The notes: generated by a model not told the origin, from the letters alone. 64,000 nucleotides of DNA from Calothrix parasitica NIES-267 (GCF_002368095.1 NZ_AP018227.1:2708598-2772597), one strand, 5' to 3'; counted from the first letter of the stretch, positions 48,539 through 58,387 are shown. Numbers and translations are program-made.

Positions 48539-49435
48539 TTATTTGCGAATATCTTGATGTGAATCAATAACTATTCGCATAGTTTCTACTGTGAGTTCTC
48601 GTAAATCGCGATTTAAAGGAATTGCTCCTCTCGGTCCAAACCAGCGGTCAAATATAGTTACGTATTTGCTCTCGTTATTGACAAACCCTTGCATAAATCC
48701 GTAGAAGGTGTAGTTTACGGTATCGAGGAAATCGGAATTATTCTCGGGAACCATGCAAGCAATTCCTTCTCTAGATAAGGGACGGTCTGGTACTACTTTA
48801 TAACTATTAAAATTTTGTTTTCGACCCAACCACGCTTCTAAAAGAATACCATCGTCAGCAAAAGCATCTATTCTACCTTGCTGTAAAGCTGTATATCCCT
48901 GCCATCTATCTCTGAGGTATACTAATTTTGCTTGAGGCTGTGCCTGTTTGATAGCTTGTTCGTTTGTGGTTTTTGCAAGTACTCCGATTTTCTTGCCAAT
49001 TAAACTTTTTGGAGAGCCTAAATTACTTGCTTTCTTTACTAATAAGTTAGTACCAGTTGCGCCATAGCTAAAGGAAAAGTCTACGTTTTTATTTCGCTCC
49101 CAGGTAAAGCTGCTAGCATCACAAACAATATCAACTTTTCTATTAACTATATTAGGAATCCGTCCGGCTGGGGAAAGTGGGACTAGTTTAAGTTGAACTT
49201 TTTTACCTAATTCTTTTTCTAGCTGCTGCTGGATAAGTTTGAGCATATCCACAGAATAACCAATCAACTGTCCTTGCTTGTCTTTATAAGCAAACGGGAA
49301 AGCGTCTTTACTGGTTCCTGCTGTCAATACACCGGTGCGTTTCACCTTTTGCATTACACTTTCAGCTGAAGCAACACCGGGTAGTGCTGCTGTTAATAGC
49401 AAGCTTAAGGCTGCTACCGTAATTTTTTTAGACAT
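48539..49435 (-). CDS. Amino-acid ABC transporter substrate-binding protein
   Basis: Family 3 periplasmic binding protein of 298 aa. The start is ATG 49435, five bases after AAGGAG; a GTG six bases upstream is less likely. The signal peptide is VAALSLLLTAALPGVASA. The family pattern is clear: VLTAGTSKDAFPFAYKDKQGQLIGYSVDML near residue 35, DIVCDASSFTWERNKNVDFSFSY and IGVLAKTTNEQA. It would bind a polar amino acid and deliver it to a permease. No permease or ATPase gene is nearby, so it works with components encoded elsewhere. Confidence 0.9.
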   Translation of the reverse strand: MSKKITVAALSLLLTAALPGVASAESVMQKVKRTGVLTAGTSKDAFPFAYKDKQGQLIGYSVDMLKLIQQQLEKELGKKVQLKLVPLSPAGRIPNIVNRKVDIVCDASSFTWERNKNVDFSFSYGATGTNLLVKKASNLGSPKSLIGKKIGVLAKTTNEQAIKQAQPQAKLVYLRDRWQGYTALQQGRIDAFADDGILLEAWLGRKQNFNSYKVVPDRPLSREGIACMVPENNSDFLDTVNYTFYGFMQGFVNNESKYVTIFDRWFGPRGAIPLNRDLRELTVETMRIVIDSHQDIRK

Positions 49436-49611
49436 CCTCACTCCTTCTCATACCACTAGGGTTCTCTTTTAAATTCTTTGTAGATTAAAAATACATTAAT
49501 TTCCCCGTGTAATTACAAGTTAAGATGATACAAGTCACAATTTTTTATATTTTTATATTGGTTATATAGGGATAATACGGGACAACAGTATTCTTAAAAT
49601 TATTAAACAAG

Positions 49612-51477
49612 ATGACAGAAATAATAATAGTTGTAGTCTGGCTGACAATTGGCTTTGTTGTTTATCGACTTGTTTCTAAAAAGTCTGTAAAAACTCAATC
49701 ATCGAACTACAAAATAAATAAAAAATCGCCTCTATTTCGTAGCGATTATTATCCCATCAATAAAAGAGCCAATCAAGAACTTTATCGACCCGTAGCAAAA
49801 TGGAGCGGTCGCTTAATTTTACGAGTGGAAAATAAGCAGGAGCGTTTTGTTGAATTTGAAGTCCAAAATGCTCCCGATTCATATATGCATCTACTTGGTA
49901 AAGTTGTGAAGTTGAAATGGAGTCGCGACAGCAAAGTACAAGAATATGTTAAACGAGTCAGTTTTGACGTTAACTTTATTAAGCAAACAAAGAAAAGTCA
50001 GCAGAAAGGTATGATTCATCCGGTAAGGTTGGATGGACTTTCTCAGGTTGACCCCTTAGAATCCTTAGCAGGTGCAAGACCGATAGATGATGTCTGCGTG
50101 ATGCTATCGAATCCAGAAGTGGAAATTAATGCAGAAGGGGAAACTGAATTAATTATTGATAGCGAACCCACTCAAATTGTCGGACGTTTTGTTGGATTGG
50201 TAAAAATTTTATCAAGAGTCGATTCAAAAAGCGATTTATTTCGAGTTCGTCACCATAACAAAGCAACTATAAACTTTTATAAGGGAATTGAAGAAATTAT
50301 TTGTATACCGCAAGTACCAGAAGATACAAGAGGAATTGCTCGTTCTAGTAATAAAAATATAGAAAAATCGCAATTAAATTCGCAAGGCTGGTACATTTAT
50401 GGTGCATATAATGCAGAAGGAACTTTTGTAGTACAGGCTATTGAACCTCGTGCTTTAATTCAGTTAAAACCACAAAAAGTGATTACAAAATCCTCAGAAG
50501 TATTTAAATATATAAATCGAGGAATGTGGGCGAAAACCAAATTACTAAAAGGAAAATGTCAGACAGTTTTATTAGCAGATAATCAGAAAAACAAAGAAAG
50601 TCCGATATCTCAATGGAAATTAGGCGATAAAGCTTTAGTAATACATATATTTGGTGGTATTGGTGGTGAAAAAGCAGAAGCAGCAGGTTGGCTTCCGGTT
50701 CCGGGTCATCTTTCTTATGGAATTGCAGAAGTAGTAAGGGATAGTATTACCTCGGAATTACGTTTTGAGATTATTTACTATCAAGTTTATGGTCATAACG
50801 TAGACGGAATTGTTTCTGGAAGTATAACTTGGGCTGCTTATATGGGTTCATTGTGGCAGGGTTGGTTGGGAACTCGTCCGGTAAGCGATATTTTGATTAA
50901 ATATGAGCCGATAACTACCGATTATGATTTTGATGGAATCAAACTCTCTCCTTTATCAGAATTTATCGAAGAGCAAAGAGAAATTACAGCCCGTTATCGC
51001 GTCGGAGATGGGACTGGTGCATCAATAATTACTCCCACAGCTTCCTGCGTTCAAGATTCTAATCAAGCACTTTACGCCACTGTGTATGATATACGAAAAT
51101 TTGTAGAATTGAATCCAGCAATTAATGATTGGTTAAAAAATAATCCTGAAGACCAGCAAACCCAGTACTTCAAAGAATTAATTTCTTTAGGAGGTAATTT
51201 AGAAAAACAGTTAATTCCCCTCGGTGTCATGCGAAAAGACTGGCAAAAAAATGTCAAAGATTTATTCGGAACTAATAATAAAAACGACAACATAATTACA
51301 ACAGCAATAAAAATGCTCAAAAGTTGGCGAACCGTATTTCCCAAAAGAGCGCAAGACGAAACCACCAAAATTTTTCTCAAGCACAAAGCTATGGCTTGGG
51401 TTTTGAGAACCAATCAGGTAGGAGGTTTTGATTACACCATCGCACCCCTTGCTCCGACTACTTTGTTTAAGAGTTAG
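49612..51477 (+). CDS. Unknown membrane-anchored protein
   Basis: Protein of 621 aa. A single N-terminal membrane helix (MTEIIIVVVWLTIGFVVYRLV) is followed by a long soluble part. The central domain has beta-strand segments, and the C-terminal half contains HLSYGIAEVVRDSITSELRFEIIYYQVY, GTISWAAYMGS-like and YRVGDGTGASIITPTASCVQDSNQALY. I recall similar cyanobacterial proteins annotated loosely as protease-related, but no catalytic motif was visible. The stop codon runs straight into a heptamer repeat. Function unknown. Confidence 0.6.
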   Translation: MTEIIIVVVWLTIGFVVYRLVSKKSVKTQSSNYKINKKSPLFRSDYYPINKRANQELYRPVAKWSGRLILRVENKQERFVEFEVQNAPDSYMHLLGKVVKLKWSRDSKVQEYVKRVSFDVNFIKQTKKSQQKGMIHPVRLDGLSQVDPLESLAGARPIDDVCVMLSNPEVEINAEGETELIIDSEPTQIVGRFVGLVKILSRVDSKSDLFRVRHHNKATINFYKGIEEIICIPQVPEDTRGIARSSNKNIEKSQLNSQGWYIYGAYNAEGTFVVQAIEPRALIQLKPQKVITKSSEVFKYINRGMWAKTKLLKGKCQTVLLADNQKNKESPISQWKLGDKALVIHIFGGIGGEKAEAAGWLPVPGHLSYGIAEVVRDSITSELRFEIIYYQVYGHNVDGIVSGSITWAAYMGSLWQGWLGTRPVSDILIKYEPITTDYDFDGIKLSPLSEFIEEQREITARYRVGDGTGASIITPTASCVQDSNQALYATVYDIRKFVELNPAINDWLKNNPEDQQTQYFKELISLGGNLEKQLIPLGVMRKDWQKNVKDLFGTNNKNDNIITTAIKMLKSWRTVFPKRAQDETTKIFLKHKAMAWVLRTNQVGGFDYTIAPLAPTTLFKS

Positions 51478-51480
51478 GAG

Positions 51481-51560
51481 TAATAAGTAATGAGTAATGA
51501 GTAATGAGTAATGAGTAATGAGTAATGAGTAATGAGTAATAAGTAATGAGTTAGGAATTA
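51481..51560. repeat. Tandem heptamer repeat (AATGAGT)n
   Basis: About nine copies of AGTAATG with one variant lie directly after the stop codon at 51477. TAACTGTTCGC-type units follow to about 51610. Confidence 0.9.
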
Positions 51561-51680
51561 ATAACTGTTCGCTGTTCGCTGATAACTGTTCGCTGTTCAC
51601 TGTTAACTGGTAACAGTTTCTCGTAATATTCGATAGGATTGCTAGGTACATTATTCATTGCTTTAATTGCGATACATTTT

Positions 51681-52319
51681 ATGACTCTTAATTTATATTT
51701 TCTTCGACATGGAGAAACTACTTATAGCCAAAGTGGTGATTTTTGCGGGGAAACTAATGCAGAATTGACTCCAGAAGGGGTAAAAATGGCGGAAGCTTTT
51801 GGTGATATGTACCAGAAGCTGAAGTGGGAAGCGGTTTACGCTAGTCCGATGAAGCGAACTGTTGCGACTGCAAAACCGTTTTGCGATGCTACGGGAATTG
51901 ACATGCAGTTACGTGATGGACTCCGCGAAGGTAGTTATGGTGAATGGGAAGGTAAGAGTAAGGATTTTGCTCAAGAAAATTACACGGAAAATTATATTAA
52001 TTGGTTGACCGAACCCGCATGGAATGCACCCAAGGGTGGAGAAACTTCGGTGGAGATAGCAAACCGTTCTATGCCTGTAATTGCTGAAATTCAGGAAAAA
52101 CATCCTGAAGGTAATGTGCTGTTGGTTTCTCACAAAGCTACGATTCGGATTATGCTTTGTAGTCTACTGGGTATTGATTTGGGTCGTTACCGTCATCGGA
52201 TTAATATTTTGGTTGCGTCGGTGAGCATGGTTAAATTTGACGTTCACGGTCCTTTATTGGAATTTTTAGGACATAGAAATCATATCCCAGAAGATATTCG
52301 TCAGCGGAAGGGGACTTAG
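51681..52319 (+). CDS. Histidine phosphatase family protein
   Basis: Protein of 212 aa of the phosphoglycerate mutase-like family. The catalytic motif RHGET follows the start (LNLYFLRHGETTYS), R63-type residue region ASPMKRTVATAKPF and the second histidine in VLLVSHKATIRIML are all present. The start is taken as ATG 51681; a longer version adds 14 poorly conserved residues. Members act on sugar phosphates or other phosphoesters; the substrate here cannot be told. Confidence 0.9.
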   Translation: MTLNLYFLRHGETTYSQSGDFCGETNAELTPEGVKMAEAFGDMYQKLKWEAVYASPMKRTVATAKPFCDATGIDMQLRDGLREGSYGEWEGKSKDFAQENYTENYINWLTEPAWNAPKGGETSVEIANRSMPVIAEIQEKHPEGNVLLVSHKATIRIMLCSLLGIDLGRYRHRINILVASVSMVKFDVHGPLLEFLGHRNHIPEDIRQRKGT

Positions 52320-52320
52320 G

Positions 52321-52354
52321 TAATTCGTAATTCGTAATTCGTAATTCGTAATTG
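52321..52354. repeat. Tandem heptamer repeat (ATTCGTA)n
   Basis: Four copies of ATTCGTA lie directly after the stop codon of the phosphatase gene, followed by a GGTGCGTTA/TAACGCACC hairpin (52373-52401). Confidence 0.9.
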
Positions 52355-52425
52355 TTGATTAAATATTAGTAGGGTGCGTTAGGTCCAAGCCATAACGCAC
52401 CATCTTATATCAAAACAGAAAATCA

Positions 52426-52896
52426 CTAAACAACTTTTTGTCTGGCAACGTCGAAAATTTGCTGATTACCACGAGACCAAAGTACGTTAAATTTCCAACG
52501 TTTGATTTTCCAGGTTGAATCGGTGCGAATCAAACCAGCAGTGTAATAACCTCCCATTTCTAAAATATCTTTTCCCGGTTCCCCCGGTAAATAGTGAAAA
52601 GCTCGAACGTGTGCTTGACAGGTAGCATGATTATTATTTGAAAATTTGATGTGATGGTTGGTAATCATGTGTTGAGTTGCTTGAAAACCTCCCAAATCAT
52701 TACGAGCACTATTAACAATATCCTTTGGTTCTAAACTACCTGCAACTTCGCCAATAGATGAATAGTCAAATTCAACGGAATCGGTAAATAAATTAGCAAA
52801 ATTTTCCCAGTCGCGTAAATCAATTAACATTCCAAATTGATTGATTAATTCTATTATTTCAATTCGGTCGGCTGCTGAAACTATAGAGTCTTTCAT
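52426..52896 (-). CDS. SnoaL-like (nuclear transport factor 2 fold) protein
   Basis: Protein of 156 aa. The pattern ADRIEIIELINQFGMLIDLRDWENFANLFTDSVEFDYS at the start and GGYYTAGLIRTDSTWKIKRWKFNVLWSRGN at the end is typical of the SnoaL_4 group of small NTF2-fold proteins. Members are isomerases, hydrolases or dehydratase-like enzymes with varied substrates. It lies downstream of an epimerase gene and an Old Yellow Enzyme relic on the same strand, which suggests a small secondary-metabolism cluster. Confidence 0.82.
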   Translation of the reverse strand: MKDSIVSAADRIEIIELINQFGMLIDLRDWENFANLFTDSVEFDYSSIGEVAGSLEPKDIVNSARNDLGGFQATQHMITNHHIKFSNNNHATCQAHVRAFHYLPGEPGKDILEMGGYYTAGLIRTDSTWKIKRWKFNVLWSRGNQQIFDVARQKVV

Positions 52897-52942
52897 TGGT
52901 TGTTTTGAATTTTTAACTAAAAAGATTTAATACCTTTGACCT

Positions 52943-53029
52943 TTAACCTTTTACCTTTAATTCCTCAAGTGTTGGATAATCGGTATAACCTTTTTCGTCT
53001 CCATCGTAGAATGTGGAAGATAGTGGTTC
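52943..53029 (-). pseudogene. C-terminal relic of an Old Yellow Enzyme gene
   Basis: Read on the - strand, 53029 to 52943 encode EPLSSTFYDGDEKGYTDYP followed by TLEELKVKG and a stop. FYxGxExGYTDYP is the C-terminal signature of the NemA-type alkene reductases. The rest of the gene is absent. An intact homologue is at 57239-58342 with FEAEGYTDFPTY at the same place. The relic lies between the SnoaL-like and epimerase genes. Confidence 0.75.
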
Positions 53030-53142
53030 ATTATTATATATTTTTCAACGCAGAGGAAAGCAAAGGTAAGCGCAGAGGAAAGCAGAGTTATTAATTTAAT
53101 TTTTCCCAATTACCCATTACCCATTACCCATTACCCATTTTC

Positions 53143-54060
53143 TCAATCACCTTGAGCGGCTTTCCAAGAGTTGTAATAAATTTCAATTTCATCAATTAAT
53201 CCAGTATGTCTGGGAAACCAACCCAGCCAACGATTTATTTTTCCAGAAGTAATAAATTCGTTTTGGTCAAACCATGTACTGGTAATATCATCTTCGCTGG
53301 GAGCAGCAATTTCGATTTCTCCTTGATAACCAACAGCAGAATAACAAGCTCGCATTATTTCAATGCATTTGTATCTTTGTTCGTCTGCAACACAAAAAAC
53401 TTGACCATCTAAATTAGCGGGACTTTCGGCTACCATGACATAAGCTTGAGCTAAATCGTTGACGTGAACCCAACTCCAACCTTTTTCTGGGTCTCCATGA
53501 TAAACAGCTTTACCTTTTTCTCCCATTTCAAACCACTGTCCGCTAACACTGGAATGTCCGTCCATTCCATACATAAAGCCAGGTCGCAAAACAACTTTGC
53601 TGACATTTGGTATTGTCGTATTAAACAGCGTTGATTCCATTTCCATGCGGAAAGCTAAAGCATGTTCGGAATTAGCTGGGGTGGTTTCGTCCATGACTCG
53701 TTCGGGACGTTTGCCATAAATAGAACAGCCAGTAGTGTAAATAAATAATCTTTGTCTTTGAACTCGGGAATTTTGAGCTACTTGCTGTAAGGTTGTAAAT
53801 AATTTTTGGTCGGTTTCTTGAGGACTATCAAAATCTAAAACCGTATGTACAATTACATCGCTATCTTCTAAATACTGACGATAACTTTCTGGTTCGCTTA
53901 AATCTCCTTCGCATAAACCAACTTCATAAGATAGTAATTTTTTAGCACGATTTTTACTAGCATCGCGAACTAAACCGCTTACTTGGTGTCCTGCTTGACG
54001 AAAAGCAATTGCAGCATAAAAGCCAGCATATCCAGTTACACCAGTTACAAGAATTCTCAC
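53143..54060 (-). CDS. NAD-dependent epimerase/dehydratase family protein
   Basis: Extended short-chain dehydrogenase of 305 aa. The Rossmann motif GVTGYAGFYAA (residues 7-17) binds the cofactor; DVIVHTVLDF and FIYTTGCSIYG correspond to the usual strands, with Y at the catalytic-tyrosine-like region. Such enzymes act on nucleotide sugars or related alcohols or ketones. The substrate is unknown. The gene is 126 bases after the AraC regulator on the same strand. Confidence 0.85.
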   Translation of the reverse strand: MRILVTGVTGYAGFYAAIAFRQAGHQVSGLVRDASKNRAKKLLSYEVGLCEGDLSEPESYRQYLEDSDVIVHTVLDFDSPQETDQKLFTTLQQVAQNSRVQRQRLFIYTTGCSIYGKRPERVMDETTPANSEHALAFRMEMESTLFNTTIPNVSKVVLRPGFMYGMDGHSSVSGQWFEMGEKGKAVYHGDPEKGWSWVHVNDLAQAYVMVAESPANLDGQVFCVADEQRYKCIEIMRACYSAVGYQGEIEIAAPSEDDITSTWFDQNEFITSGKINRWLGWFPRHTGLIDEIEIYYNSWKAAQGD

Positions 54061-54186
54061 TATTTGTTTTCCTATTCGTCGGATATCTATTGAGAATAGG
54101 AATTATGCTCGATTTTTTCTATACAAATTCTTGCTAATATTTTTCAAATCTTGCTCTACAACATTAATATCCGACTTGCGATAGAA

Positions 54187-55074
54187 CTAAAGATGTCGTC
54201 GGTAGGTCGATGGACTGACTCCAGTATGCTTCCGAAAGAAGTTGGCAAATTGACCTTGTGTTGAATACCCCATTTGTAGACTAATTTGAGCAATTGATAA
54301 TTTCGGCATACTCAGTAAACGTTTTGCTGCTTCTATCCGCAATTTAATAACGTATTGCCAAGGTGTTAAACCTGTTGTCTGCTTGAACAAGCGACAAAAA
54401 TGGAACTTACTCATACCAACCAGCGAAGCAATAGCCTCTAATGATAAATCTTCGTTTAAATGCTCGTGAATATATTCTATGGCTTGTCCGATTTGAGAAT
54501 TACTTCCTACATCAGCATTAACAATCGGCTTTCTATCTGTATAGAATTGCAGCAAATGCGCGGCTAAAGCGGTAATCAAAGAATCTGCATAAAATCGACT
54601 TCCTAAAGGGTCTGTTTGCAGTGCTGCTTTTAAGGAAAGTCCAATTTGGTGAATTAAAGGGTCGGGTTTAGCAAAATGCGGTATGAGTTCAATCTTGGAA
54701 GCAATAGATTCGTAGGCAATATGTTTAAGAAAAGAAGGCTCTAAACTAAGTAAAATCAATTCTTGTTCCCCATTTGAATGAATCCAATGGGAAGTATGAG
54801 CGGGAACAACACATACATCACCGACATTAATTTGCTCTTGTTTTAAGCGTCCATCTAATCGTCGTTCTGCTTCGACTTTACCCAAAGTTTGAATTGCTAA
54901 AACATGTTGTTTGGGATAGTGTTCGGGAGTTTCATGAGGTGGATGCTGGTGATATTCTAAATAAATCCCATGCCATTTTACCTGATGACTCGACAGTAAA
55001 TTTGGACGTTTCAGAACCTTTGACGTTGCTGCTTCTTGGCTGAAGTCAACGGCAATTGGTTGGTTTAATGTCAT
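54187..55074 (-). CDS. AraC-family transcription regulator
   Basis: Protein of 295 aa. The N-terminal part is a cupin-like sensor domain (YLEYHQHPPHETPEHYPKQHV, VCVVPAHTSHWIHSNG). The C-terminal 100 residues hold the two helix-turn-helix motifs: SLEAIASLVGMSKFHFCRLFK and IAQISLQMGYSTQGQFANFFRKH. It probably controls the following epimerase and SnoaL-like genes, which are transcribed in the same direction; ligand unknown. Confidence 0.9.
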   Translation of the reverse strand: MTLNQPIAVDFSQEAATSKVLKRPNLLSSHQVKWHGIYLEYHQHPPHETPEHYPKQHVLAIQTLGKVEAERRLDGRLKQEQINVGDVCVVPAHTSHWIHSNGEQELILLSLEPSFLKHIAYESIASKIELIPHFAKPDPLIHQIGLSLKAALQTDPLGSRFYADSLITALAAHLLQFYTDRKPIVNADVGSNSQIGQAIEYIHEHLNEDLSLEAIASLVGMSKFHFCRLFKQTTGLTPWQYVIKLRIEAAKRLLSMPKLSIAQISLQMGYSTQGQFANFFRKHTGVSPSTYRRHL

Positions 55075-55196
55075 AGTGCCGGAAAATCATTAAAAATTGC
55101 TTGTTAGATTATATTGATTTAGAAATAGAAAAATTACTCAAAGGCTCAGAAAATTTTTACAATTTTACGATTTAACTATTGTTAACTATTGAAGTC

Positions 55197-56312
55197 ATGT
55201 CAAATTCAAATAATATTCGCCTCAATCGCGCTTTTAATTCTCTACAAGGATTATCTGTAGGAGATGCTTTTGGAGAAAAGTTTTTTCTACATCCTGATGT
55301 TGCTGAGAATATAATTGCATCTCGCGCTATTCCCGCATTACCTTGGTATTACACTGACGATACCCAAATGTCGTTATCAATTTATTGGGTTTTACGAGAG
55401 TACGGTGAAATTAATCAAGATGAATTAGCAAAAAGTTTTGCTCGTAGGTATGACGAGGAAAGAGGTTATGGTGCCGGTATGCAAAGGCTTTTGTTAAGTA
55501 TTCGCGATGGTGAGAAATGGCAATATTTAAGTTCTAGTTCTTTTGCGGGACAAGGTTCTTACGGTAATGGTGGAGCGATGCGGGTTGCTCCCTTGGGGGC
55601 TTTTTTCGCTGATGATATGGATTTGGTGGTAAAGCAAGCTGTTAAAAGTGCTGAAGTTACTCACGCTCACTCTGAAGGTATTGCTGGTACGGTTGCTGTT
55701 GCTGTGGCTGCTGCTTTTGCTTGTAATTTAAAGGAATCAAATAAATTAAATAAACCAAATAAAACAGAATTTTTAGATTTGATTTTACCTTATATTCCCG
55801 AGAGCGAAGTTGCTTCTAAGGTTCGTCGAGCGCGAGATTTGCAAGATGGTATATCAGTAAATTCGGCTGCTGCAATTTTAGGAAACGGAACCAAAGTTTC
55901 TGCACAAGATACGGTTCCTTTTGCTTTATGGTGTGCTGCTCAAAATTTAGATAATTACCAAGAAGCGCTATGGTTAACGGTTTCCGGTTTGGGAGATAGA
56001 GATACTACTTGTGCGATACGCTTTAGCGTCGCCCTTTGGGCGATCGCCGGTGGAATTGTGTCTTTGTATGCGGGTGTGGAAAGTATTCCAAATACATGGT
56101 TACAAGCGCGAGAAGTTTTACCGAAGTGGATTAATTTAAATAAGCAAGAATTGAAAAGGGAGACGGTAACTTTATATCGTCCGGTAGGAGAAAAGGAATT
56201 AGTTTTAATTAAGGAAAGCGGTTGTAAACAGTTTCCACCAAGATTACCAGAGCAACCAATTTTTTATCCGGTGTTAAATCAAGAGTATGCGATTGAAATT
56301 GCTCGCGATTAG
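55197..56312 (+). CDS. ADP-ribosylglycohydrolase family protein
   Basis: Protein of 371 aa of the DraG-type fold. The metal-binding motifs are GLSVGDAFGE near the start, YTDDTQMSL and GDRDTT near residue 265. Members remove ADP-ribose from proteins or cleave related molecules. The start is ATG 55197; six extra codons upstream lack support. A 61-codon gene follows six bases after the stop and looks co-transcribed. Confidence 0.9.
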   Translation: MSNSNNIRLNRAFNSLQGLSVGDAFGEKFFLHPDVAENIIASRAIPALPWYYTDDTQMSLSIYWVLREYGEINQDELAKSFARRYDEERGYGAGMQRLLLSIRDGEKWQYLSSSSFAGQGSYGNGGAMRVAPLGAFFADDMDLVVKQAVKSAEVTHAHSEGIAGTVAVAVAAAFACNLKESNKLNKPNKTEFLDLILPYIPESEVASKVRRARDLQDGISVNSAAAILGNGTKVSAQDTVPFALWCAAQNLDNYQEALWLTVSGLGDRDTTCAIRFSVALWAIAGGIVSLYAGVESIPNTWLQAREVLPKWINLNKQELKRETVTLYRPVGEKELVLIKESGCKQFPPRLPEQPIFYPVLNQEYAIEIARD

Positions 56313-56318
56313 AATGCT

Positions 56319-56504
56319 GTGGATGAAAATATTGGTTATGTAACTAAATTTGAGGTGAAAGCGGAATTTTTGAGCAATTATTCTGTCAAAGTTGTAGGTG
56401 CTTCCCGACATCAAGAATATTGGATTCCTGCGAAAGATTTATCTGAATTTAATTCTAATATTGTTGGTTTGATTGAGGTTATTCAAGAATTTTCACGACC
56501 ATAA
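56319..56504 (+). CDS. Small protein linked to the ADP-ribosylglycohydrolase gene
   Basis: Protein of 61 aa starting at GTG 56319, six bases after the upstream stop. It has FEVKAEFLSNYSVKVVG and YWIPAKDLSEFNSNIVGLIEVI, a compact alpha/beta pattern. I have the impression that such proteins follow ADP-ribosylglycohydrolase genes in other cyanobacteria, but cannot confirm it. Function unknown. Confidence 0.7.
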   Translation: MDENIGYVTKFEVKAEFLSNYSVKVVGASRHQEYWIPAKDLSEFNSNIVGLIEVIQEFSRP

Positions 56505-57238
56505 ATTTTAACGACAGACGTTTTATTTATTACAAACATCCCTTATATATTGGTGCATATAATGAGCTAATTACTTAATTATTCGTAAATGCTGTATATA
56601 TAATTGCTCAATTTTTTGTAATTAGCAGTAAACAGCAGCAATTTTAAATCTATTATCCAAATCAAAAAGTTGAAATCCTTCAATCTCCACAAACTTTTTG
56701 AGGAGAAGATATTTTTTCAGAATTCGTTTTAGATTTAGCTGAATTTGGGAATTGATTGTATCTGTTTAAAAATTCTGCATTTATCAAACCTCTTATCATC
56801 CCATAATTAAAATACTCAAATCAAATAGATAATTATCTAAAATTAAGCAATGTAAACAGCAGTCAGATTAAATTTTGTAAACTACTAAAAATAGCTTGAA
56901 TAAAGAGGTAGCATACTACAAAAAAATAACGATTTATCTAGCTTTAAACGAGTAAAAATAAAATAGCGTATTACTTTCGCCAGCCTACAAATAGTATGCT
57001 ACATACTGTAACTCCTATACTGCTGTTGGACTATTGATAATAGCATCAATAAGAGGTCAAAACATTGCGAAATATTTCGATAGGTTAAGACTAATGAATA
57101 CTGATATTTAATCAGAACTTGAATCTAAATTAATTAGAGTTATACATATAGATTTGATAGTCAGAAAAAGGATGAACAAGTTACGCTGATGTAGTTAATA
57201 TTAGGAAGTTGTTAATCTCGTATAGTCTGTAAAATCGC
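56505..57238. other. AT-rich region without a recognised gene
   Basis: About 730 AT-rich bases. No tRNA, hairpin terminator or ORF of interest was seen. The end of the region presumably holds the promoter of the alkene reductase gene. Confidence 0.5.
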
Positions 57239-58342
57239 ATGACTTCCCATCTCCTCAATGATTTCAATCTGGGTAATCTATCCTTAAAAAACCGTTTGGT
57301 AATGGCTCCGATGACTCGTTCTCGTGCGGGTTCTGAAAGAATGCCGAACGCTTTAATGGCAGAATATTACGCTCAACGAGCAGGTGCGGGTTTAATTATT
57401 AGTGAAGGTACAACTATTTCTAAACAAGCAAATGGTTGGCTGCATACACCGGGTATTTACACTGCCGAACAAACAGAAGCCTGGAAACAAGTAGTTAATG
57501 CAGTTCACGCGAAGGGAACGCCGATTTTTTTGCAGTTATGGCATACGGGTAGAGCTTCTCACAGCAGTTTTCAAGAAAACAATCAGCTACCAGTTGCTCC
57601 TTCAGTAATTAGAATTGAAAGCTCGGAAGCTCATACACCAGATGGTAAAAAACCTCATGAAATTCCGAGAGCTTTGGAAACAGAAGAAGTTTCCTCAGTT
57701 GTGGAAGATTATCGTCAAGCAGCAGCTAATGCTAAAAAAGCTGGTTTTGATGGAGTCGAAATTCACGGTGCAAACGGCTATATTATCGATGAATTTCTAC
57801 AATCTAAAACCAATCACCGTAATGATAAGTATGGTGGTAGTTTAGAAAATCGCTTTCGGTTTTTGAAAGAAATTATTGAATCGATTCTTACTGTATGGGA
57901 TGCGGGAAGAGTTGGAGTAAGACTTTCTCCCAACGGTAACTATAATGATATGGGTTCGCCAGATTATCGAGAAACTTTTACCTATGTAATCCAACAGTTA
58001 AATCAATATGGATTGGGTTATTTACACGTGATGGACGGTTTGGGTTTTGGTTTTCACGAACTAGGAGAACCAATGACTATAGGTGAATTGAGAAAAATAT
58101 ATAATGGTACTTTGATAGGTAATTGCGGTTACGACAAAGAAAGCGCTGAAAAAGCTATTGCTGCTGGTGATGGTGATTTAATTGCTTTCGGCAGACCGTT
58201 TATTAGTAATCCCGATTTAGTAGAGCGTTTTGCTAATAATTGGGAACTAAACCCCGACCCAGAACCAGCTATTTGGTATTCGTTTGAAGCGGAAGGTTAT
58301 ACAGATTTTCCTACATATCAAAAGTCTAGAGTTGGTGTTTAG
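57239..58342 (+). CDS. Alkene reductase, Old Yellow Enzyme family (NemA-like)
   Basis: FMN-dependent enzyme of 367 aa that reduces activated C=C bonds with NAD(P)H. The start (LLNDFNLGNLSLKNRLVMAPMTRSRA) is typical; the substrate-binding H and N are in GVEIHGANGYIIDEFLQ, and the phosphate-binding end is IAFGRPFISNPDLVERF. It ends FEAEGYTDFPTY. A C-terminal relic of a second copy lies at 52943-53029. Confidence 0.93.
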   Translation: MTSHLLNDFNLGNLSLKNRLVMAPMTRSRAGSERMPNALMAEYYAQRAGAGLIISEGTTISKQANGWLHTPGIYTAEQTEAWKQVVNAVHAKGTPIFLQLWHTGRASHSSFQENNQLPVAPSVIRIESSEAHTPDGKKPHEIPRALETEEVSSVVEDYRQAAANAKKAGFDGVEIHGANGYIIDEFLQSKTNHRNDKYGGSLENRFRFLKEIIESILTVWDAGRVGVRLSPNGNYNDMGSPDYRETFTYVIQQLNQYGLGYLHVMDGLGFGFHELGEPMTIGELRKIYNGTLIGNCGYDKESAEKAIAAGDGDLIAFGRPFISNPDLVERFANNWELNPDPEPAIWYSFEAEGYTDFPTYQKSRVGV

Positions 58343-58360
58343 GAATAGTTATTCCATAAA

Positions 58361-58387
58361 TGTAGAGACGTAGCAGTGCTACGTCTC
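58361..58387. repeat. Palindromic repeat TAGAGACGTAGCAGTGCTACGTCTC
   Basis: AGAGACGTAGCA and TGCTACGTCTCT pair perfectly around a short loop. It lies between convergent genes and can end transcription from both. Close copies are at 34617-34638 and about 60221-60246. Confidence 0.8.
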
